From Jaltomata sinuosa (Eukaryota; Streptophyta; Magnoliopsida; Solanales; Solanaceae): 64,000 bases of DNA. Shown here piece by piece: positions 57,913 through 64,000 of the stretch. A model generated the notes under the pieces. That model saw only the letters and a program-made list of their open reading frames with translations. It ran no database searches and was not told the origin of the DNA. The translations under genes were made by a program, and so were the position numbers. The DNA lies in assembly GCA_003996215.1 (NCBI GenBank), contig QJPP01001544.1:124001-188000 (forward strand). The letters run 5' to 3'. Within the stretch, counting starts at the first letter, position 1, and the number at the start of each line of letters is the position of its first letter.

Positions 57913-58644
57913 CTAGCTGGCCTCACCACGAACCACCTGATCACGAAGGTCACACAAACTCTGATCCTCAAATTGTCGGCTCTGAATCTGATCAACTAGA
58001 GTAGAGCGAACCTCAACACTGGCAAGAACTCTGCTGGGATAAAATAAGTCAAGCCTAACCAAATGGTTAGCCCAGGACTGGATGTCCAAGACTAACGGTT
58101 GCTCAGAAACTGAAAGTGAAGCTAGGCTGCTCATATTCACTGCCTTCCGACTCAAGGCATCCGCTATCACGTTTGCCTTGCTCGGATGATATAGAATAGT
58201 GAAATCGTAGTCCTTCAACAACTCAATCCATCTCCTCTGCCTCGAGTTCAGCTCGCGCTAACTCATAATGTACTGAAGACTACGGTGGTTGGTGAATATC
58301 TCACAATGAACTCCATATAGATAGTGCCTCCATATCTTGAGCGCGAAGACTATAACTGCCAACTCTAAATCGTGAGTGGGGTAGTTGCGCTCATGAATCT
58401 TTAGCTCCCTCGACGCATATGCTATCACTCGACCCTGCTGCATCAACACACAATGAAGACCAACCCCTGAAGCATCACAATACACAGAGAAACCCTGACC
58501 CTCAGCCGACAAAGTCAGAACTGGAGTTGAAGGCAATAAGGCCTTAAGCCTCTGGAAGCTATCCTCGCACCTATCAGACCACTGGAATGGAACATCCTTC
58601 CTAGTCAGCATAGTCAAGGGTGCTGCTATGGAATAAAATCCCAC
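57913..58644 (-). pseudogene. Element I RNase H and linker
   Basis: VYCDASGVGLHCVLMQQGRV, NYPTHDLELAVIVFALKIW and RSLQYIMS are intact up to a TAG at 58258-58260. The linker piece (58221-57913) has YHPSKANVIADALSRKAVN. A further TAG at 57913-57915 precedes integrase. Catalytic YCDAS Asp is intact. Confidence 0.9.
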
Positions 58645-59202
58645 AACAAACTGCCTGTAGTAACTGGCTCACCCAACAAAGCTGCAAACATCGATAGGAG
58701 TGGTAGGTCTAGGCCAATTTCGAATCGCAGAAATCATACCTGGATCCACTCTAATCCCTTTCTTAGACACCATGTGTCCTAGGAATGCAACTGACTCAAG
58801 CCAAAACTCACACTTTGAGAACTTGGCATAAAGTCGATGATCTATTAAAGTCTAAAGTACGGTCCTCAAATGTTGCTCATGCTCGTCCCTAATCCTCGAG
58901 TATATCAAGATGTCATCAATAAGGACTATCACGAACATATCCAGGTACGGGCCAAGCACCCTATGCATCAAATCCATAAAGGTTTTGGGGGCATTAGTCA
59001 ACCCAAAAGACATCACCAGGAACTCATAATGGCCATAACGTGTCCTGAATCCTATTTTAGGGATGTCCTTTGCCCTAATCCTCAAGTGATGATAGACGGA
59101 CCTTAAATCAATCTTCAAAAATGTGGCAGAACCCAAATGCTGATCAAACAGGTCATCAATCTTTGACATCGGATACCTATTCTTTACTGTCACCTTATTC
59201 AA
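58645..59202 (-). pseudogene. Element I reverse transcriptase, main part
   Basis: It follows a TAG at 59203-59205 that replaces the second Gln of the usual YQQLNK. KVTVKNRYPMSKIDDLFDQ, FLKIDLRSVYHHLRIR and VMSFGLTNAPKTF lead to the active site VIVLIDDILIYS, which keeps both aspartates. Another TAG at 58852-58854 replaces Gln of LQTL, and a TGA lies near 58668 (FVG then stop). Confidence 0.92.
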
Positions 59203-60078
59203 CTACCAGTAATCATTACACATCCGCATCGACCCATCATTCTTCTTCACGAAGAGAACAGAAGCACCCCAAGGAAACACACTTGGTCTAATAAACCCCT
59301 TAGCTAACAAATCCTGGATCTGCTCCTTAAGCTCTCTCAACTCAGCATGAGCCATACGGTAGAGAGGAATAGAAATGGGCTTGGTGCCTGGCTCTAACTC
59401 AATGGAAAAATCAATATCCCTCTCAGGTAAAAGGCCTGGCAGGTCTGTACGAAACACATCTAGGAAGTCTCTAAGCACAGGAACAGACTCAGGAGACGTA
59501 GGGTTAGCACTAACATCTCGAACATATGCTAGATAAGCTAAACACCCACGGGATATCATCTTCCTAGCTCGAAGACAAGAAATAATCCCAGATGGTGCAT
59601 AGCTAACAGAATCCTGCCACATAACCAGGGATACACCGGGCATGGCTATGGTAACGGTCTTGGCATAGCAATCCAAAATCGCATGGTGAGGGGATAACCA
59701 GTCCATGCCCAGTATCATATCAAAATCCAACATATCAAGAATTATCAAGTCATCCCAAGTATCCAAACCACCAACGAAAATCACACAGGATCTCACAATC
59801 TGATCCACTACTAAAGAATCTCCTACTGGGGTCGAAACAGAAATAGGAACAAACAATGGCTCACTAGCCAACCCCAAACAAGGAAGAAAGTAGGAAGATA
59901 TATACGAACAAGTGGATCCAGGATCAATCAAAGCATAAGCTGGCTGATGACATACAAAAATCATACCTGTGATCATAGCATATGAGGCCTCTACCTCTGG
60001 TCTCCCCGGGACCGCATAAAACTGACGACGACCTCCACCTGCCCGATCGCCATCCTTACTACCTGCTCTGCCACGCAA
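59203..60078 (-). pseudogene. Element I protease and RT entry
   Basis: The 291-codon piece opens with a Gly/Arg-rich end of gag, then the protease: YALIDPGSTCSYISSYF with an intact DPGST loop, STPVGDSLVVDQIVRSCVI and FDMILGMDWLSPHHAILDC. The linker and RT entry (IPLYRMAHAELRELKEQIQ, GFIRPSVFPWGASVLFVKK) complete it. This is the best preserved protease in the window. Confidence 0.92.
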
Positions 60079-60089
60079 AGTACCACCTT

Positions 60090-61577
60090 TACCCTGACCA
60101 CCGCCTCCCCAAGTCGGTGGCTAAACAGAGCAAAAATGCTGAACCGCACCCCGCTGGGGTAATCTCTAGCATAATGGCCACCAACTACGCACTTATAATA
60201 GGCTATACCCCGCTGGGGGCAATATCTAGAGAAATAAGCACTAACACTACACTCATAGCACGGCCCTAATGGCCCACCCTATCAATACTGACCCACTGAA
60301 CCTGTGTGGCCAGCTCAGCCTGATGCCCATGAAGCAGTACCCCTTGCAGACTGACCGTTGTGACCATGCTGACTTCTCTGACCCAGCTCAAACTGAAAAC
60401 CCAAAGCCTGAAGTGAAGCCTGAACTGGTCGACTAGACTGACCCTGATGCTGATGTGGCTGATAACCTCGACCCCACTAGCCGAAACCTCTACCACCATG
60501 CCTAAAACCATTGTAAGCCCCTGATGTCGAGGACTCTTATCCCTGGCCACGGTGTCATGACGATGCGAATCCTCAATTGTATGGGTATAGTCCACAATGG
60601 CCTGAAATGATCGATCGCTAGCAACTAGTATCTCTGCAGGCTCTCTGAACTCTTTCCGCAGCCCCCAAAATAATCTACAAACCATGTCATCCTCTGTAGG
60701 CATAATCATGTCCCCAAATGGAGCAAGTTGATTGAAATGGGTCTCATACTCTAAGACAGTCATAGAATCCTGGGAAAGTCTAGTGAAATCCTTCCTCCGA
60801 CGCTCTCTGTCGCTCTGTGGCAAGAACTTGTCCATAAAGGCCTCATAAAACTCGGACCAGGTCAAGGGAGGTGACATAGAAGGCCTGAAAGCAACATGTT
60901 CTCTCCACCATAACTTCATTGGACCCTCCAGATGATATGAAGTATAGCCAACCCCGTGAGTCTCTAATAACCCCAAGTGATGCAACATATCCTCTCAAGT
61001 AGTGATAAAATCGTGGGGGTCCTCACCCTGTGTACCAACAAATCTTGGCGGTTCCAATCTCAGAAACCTACCCAAGTCCTTTTGCTCCTCATCTGTAATG
61101 GCGAGGCGAGGATCAAGAGGCTGGGCAATCGATGGGACTGGAACAACCTCAGCACGGGGAGCCGCAGTAACAGGCTGCGCTCCTAAACTCTGAACACCCA
61201 GGGCTCCCCCCTGAGCAGATGTTTGTGCTGCCTCAGAATGATGCTCCCCAATCATACCCAAGAGCTGAACAAGTAGACCCCGAACATCTGAAGACTAAGC
61301 TGCGGCTGAATCTGGCATAGAAACCGATGCTGGAACTGTCACTGGAGCTGGTAGTATCTGGGCCACCCCCGGGTCCACATATTGATGCTCTGGAGCTAAC
61401 TCTGGCTAGTAGTCATACTCCGGCTCTATATCAACCCTGTCGGCCCTAGTAGGCGCCGCTGCTCTAGGACGACGTCTAGCCTTGCCCCTGCGACCACCCC
61501 GACCCCTTAGCTGGAGTCGAAGGTGCAGGGTCAGGAGCCTCTCATCCACCAGAAGCTGACGATCTCGTACGAACCAT
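60090..61577 (-). pseudogene. Element I gag (broken)
   Basis: The start is the ATG at 61577-61575 (MVRTRSSASGG). After a stop and frameshift, 61500-61000 carries an Ala/Pro-rich segment and LGRFLRLEPPRFVGTQGEDP. The core piece (60988-60266) has MLHHLGLLETHGVGYTSYHL, LTWSEFYEAFMDKFLPQSDR and ILVASDRSFQAIVDYTHTIE. A zinc knuckle near 60190 reads CVVGGHYARDYP with the last Cys changed to Tyr. Confidence 0.9.
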
Positions 61578-61737
61578 CTGCAGAAGAGTGAACCAGAACA
61601 AATGAGATTTCCAGGAACCTTCAAGGATACTACGCATGAAATAGAAGCAAGAAAAGTCCATTTCCCTAAGATGTCACTATAGCCTCCCGAAGATTGAGCA
61701 CGGGCGTCTATGCCCCGATGACACTGGTGAACCTAGA

Positions 61738-61751
61738 GCCCTGATACTAAG
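61738..61751 (-). other. Element I primer-binding site (iMet type)
   Basis: Minus strand ACTTAGTATCAGGGC next to the LTR edge at 61753. Compared with TTGGTATCAGAGC it has two transitions. Confidence 0.8.
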
Positions 61752-61752
61752 T

Positions 61753-64000
61753 TATCACAACCCAATTTCTCGATCATGATGGCACCTACAACCCCCAGTA
61801 GGCGAACCAATCCCCGTAGCACGGAATGATTAGTAATGGGCCATCGCCGTTAGAGTACCAGAGATTCGTGCGGGCAACTATTTTAACAGTTAAAGTGGAA
61901 GAATAAATAAATAAGCGAAAGCAAGGGAACAAAATGAATAAACTGGACAACTGAAGTAATATAAATACAAACCAGAAGTTAAACCAACCCAAAACCTGGT
62001 ATCATAGTGTATAAGAGACAAACTACAACAGGAGTACAATAGGTACAAAAGAAATATATACATGATGTCTCCGAAACTACAAGAGTACAAAATACATCGA
62101 GGATAAACTAAAGTCAAGCTCTGAACGCCAAAAGCTCACCCTCACTCTGGATGATCCAAAAAATAGTTGCCCACACGAATCTTCGGTACTCTAGAAATGG
62201 ACGGTATACCGGTAACCTCAAGTATAAGAAATGGGAGAGAAGTGTAGATTAGACATGCTCGGAAACAGTAAACAATAACAACAATAATCACCAAAATATC
62301 ATTCCAGAAACCACCAATCCTGCTGTAACCAAGCACTGACCACACTAATCGTGACCATCTCAATCCATAAACTAGCAGCCCCGCTGTAACCAACCTTACA
62401 CTCAAGAAAAAATTAATGTTGATAAGACTCTACCTATAGTCCCTCCGCCACCCTTATAATTGAGGAATGCAAACAAGTGAAAACAAACCTTCCGGCACCC
62501 CATACTACTGGAGAGTACAATCAACAATCAACAGACAAGCGTGGTACCTCACGCAGATGAATAATATGATGCCATGCTAAGTAAAAGTGATCCAAGTACC
62601 GTACATCACCCGCTTCCGGCAACCTATAAGGCCCAGAAGACTGGATTCATGGAAGTTCCCACCCATATACCACTATTGCACCGTATACCATCCCTCCGGC
62701 ACCGCAGCTCGCAGCTTCTTGTCTAGAATGACAAGGTCCATGAAGGCCCAAGACCAACATACTAGATGCCCCGCAGCCTCAAAACAATCCCTAAGTAAAG
62801 TTGCCTAGAGGGTATCCAGGTCTAAAATAGTAAACCCAAAAGCTCTAGTACTCGGCCCTGCCTAGTCCAGCAACACCCTGGATGTTGTAGTATAAAAGTA
62901 AGGCACCCGACCCCGTCAATCCCAAAAAAGTGGAATTATAGATAAAAACGCCTTTTAAAACTTTACTTACCCCAAGAGGATCCACAATACAAGTCAAAAC
63001 CATTTCCAATTCATTTCCATCGAAAACGGGCCCCTTGGGCCATGCAAAGTTTAGAAAACAGTTCCAGAAGGCCCAAAGCCAAACCGTAGTAAAACATGGG
63101 AAAACCTCTCTATATGCATGGAAATGGCATGATCAAACACAAAATAGCCACCCTGCAGCTTACAATCAACCTATCGGCCCTACACAGGCTCCAAAGCTAC
63201 TCAACAAGCATAACCAGCCTAGCAGGATAATTCTATGTACGGGACTCGCAGACATTCCCAATGATCCCACTGTCTATGTTCAAGAGTCAACAAGGCCTCA
63301 CAGGACCACAAGGATAATAATATCAGTTAACAAGAATACAACACGCAACAGAGGAAAGAACGGAATAGATCATGGAAAAACGGTCAGGGTTTGTGGTACA
63401 AACCTAATAAACCAACCCAAGGATGCCAACTAATACAATTTTACCCGATTTATGCGAAGTATAGGGAGTTAAGCCGTAACCTACATGTCGTCCTACGACA
63501 AGCTGCGGGAACAATGATATCCGAGGCTGAGTTTCTCTGAGAAGCTCCAAACGAGAATCAAACTATCAAATTCACGAATAAGAAGTTAAGACGAGTCCAA
63601 CGGTACCCATATTGCTAAAATTGTAGCCGGGTCGATATCCGGGTTAAAAGCGGGCCAAGGAGGCAAGCAGGTCGATATCTGGGTCAAAAGAACCATGATG
63701 ATCCCAACGATGCCAAGGATGCATGCTCCAAATTTGAGAACAAATGGCCAAGGAAAAAGGCATCAAAATAGCCCGCAAAGGTTGGGTTTAAGGAGTGGAA
63801 TTCTGGAAAAATAAAATGGAAATTGGGCAAGAATTACTTACCACAATGGCGAAAACCCGAGTCAAGAAGGATAATCTACCACTCCCACGAGCATGCTCCA
63901 ACTGAATGGCCAGAATTCACAAGCAGAAGCTCAATCTTAGTGAAGGGCAACAATGGAGGTTTTAAGAAATTTCAAGAGAAGAGGGAACTTACTAAACGAC
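61753..64000 (-). repeat. Element I 5' LTR (partial, with inversion and deletion)
   Basis: It matches 53060 to about 55575 of the 3' LTR, but with two clear changes. A 44-bp inverted copy of a downstream segment lies at 61841-61884, and about 320 bp are missing at about 62195. A small duplication of GTCGATATC(C/T)GGGT lies at 63628-63690. The U3 part with the promoter lies beyond the window. Confidence 0.88.

Larger units (their letters stand above)
53060..64000 (-). mobile_element. Element I: Ty3/gypsy chromovirus, minus strand, right end outside window
   Basis: It has a 3.46-kb 3' LTR, complete gag-pol remnants, an iMet-type primer site and 2.25 kb of 5' LTR before the window ends. From 60078 to about 56790 pol stays in one reading frame apart from single nonsense codons, so it is the best preserved element here. 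Order: gag, protease, RT, RNase H, integrase, chromodomain-like end. Confidence 0.93.

Noticed and set aside
1..64000. tRNA, rRNA, host gene, prokaryotic operon or defence system
   Set aside because: None was recognised on either strand; all recognised coding sequence belongs to retroelements and the primer sites are only 12-17 bp complements of tRNA ends.

Overview
This window looks like repeat-rich nuclear DNA from a flowering plant, probably pericentromeric or otherwise heterochromatic. I found no host protein-coding gene, no tRNA or rRNA gene, and no prokaryotic feature. Nearly every base belongs to nested, decayed LTR retrotransposons of the Ty3/gypsy superfamily. A Solanaceae source is my best guess from the general look of the element families, but nothing here proves it.

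Two lineages dominate. Chromovirus elements (Del/Tekay-like) have a tRNA-iMet primer-binding site and the order gag-PR-RT-RH-IN with a C-terminal chromodomain-like module; these are A, B, C, H, I, J and the orphan LTR F. Athila/Tat-like elements have LTRs starting TGAT and a tRNA-Asp type primer-binding site; these are D, E and K. Element G has long LTRs and an iMet-type primer site but has lost its pol. One hAT-type non-autonomous DNA transposon (875 bp) sits inside an LTR.

Layout, left to right: A (minus, 1-6709; 3' LTR runs off the left edge). B (plus, 6710-8468; PR-RT-RH fragment truncated on both sides). C (minus, 8469-25743), split inside its integrase by D (minus, 11616-21343; complete, with 5-bp target duplication GTACC). 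F (plus, 25744 to about 26980; orphan LTR inside the 5' LTR of C). G (minus, 27006-41938), with H (minus, 29823-38889) inside it. E (plus, 41939-47195; 3' half of a D-like element), whose 3' LTR carries the hAT-type element (45293-46167). J (plus, 47196-50339; RT-RH-IN and start of 3' LTR). K (plus, 50340-52838; Athila-like 5' LTR and gag). L (a 150-bp LTR tip) and an ATT microsatellite. I (minus, 53060 to beyond 64000), the most readable element.

All coding regions are broken by stops and frameshifts, so I call them pseudogenes. Many in-frame stops are TAG where related copies have CAG, and several catalytic residues are changed by C-to-T or G-to-A transitions, as expected from deamination of methylated DNA. 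D is unusual: it has a gag and a second protein resembling the 'putative plant transposon protein' domain family, but no protease, RT or integrase. The most interesting recurring pattern is that at least six different LTR families carry their own family-specific cluster of short palindromic motifs in U3, in several cases immediately upstream of a TATA box; D has extra clusters of its motif in its internal region upstream of its second ORF. No defence system, operon or CRISPR-like structure is present.
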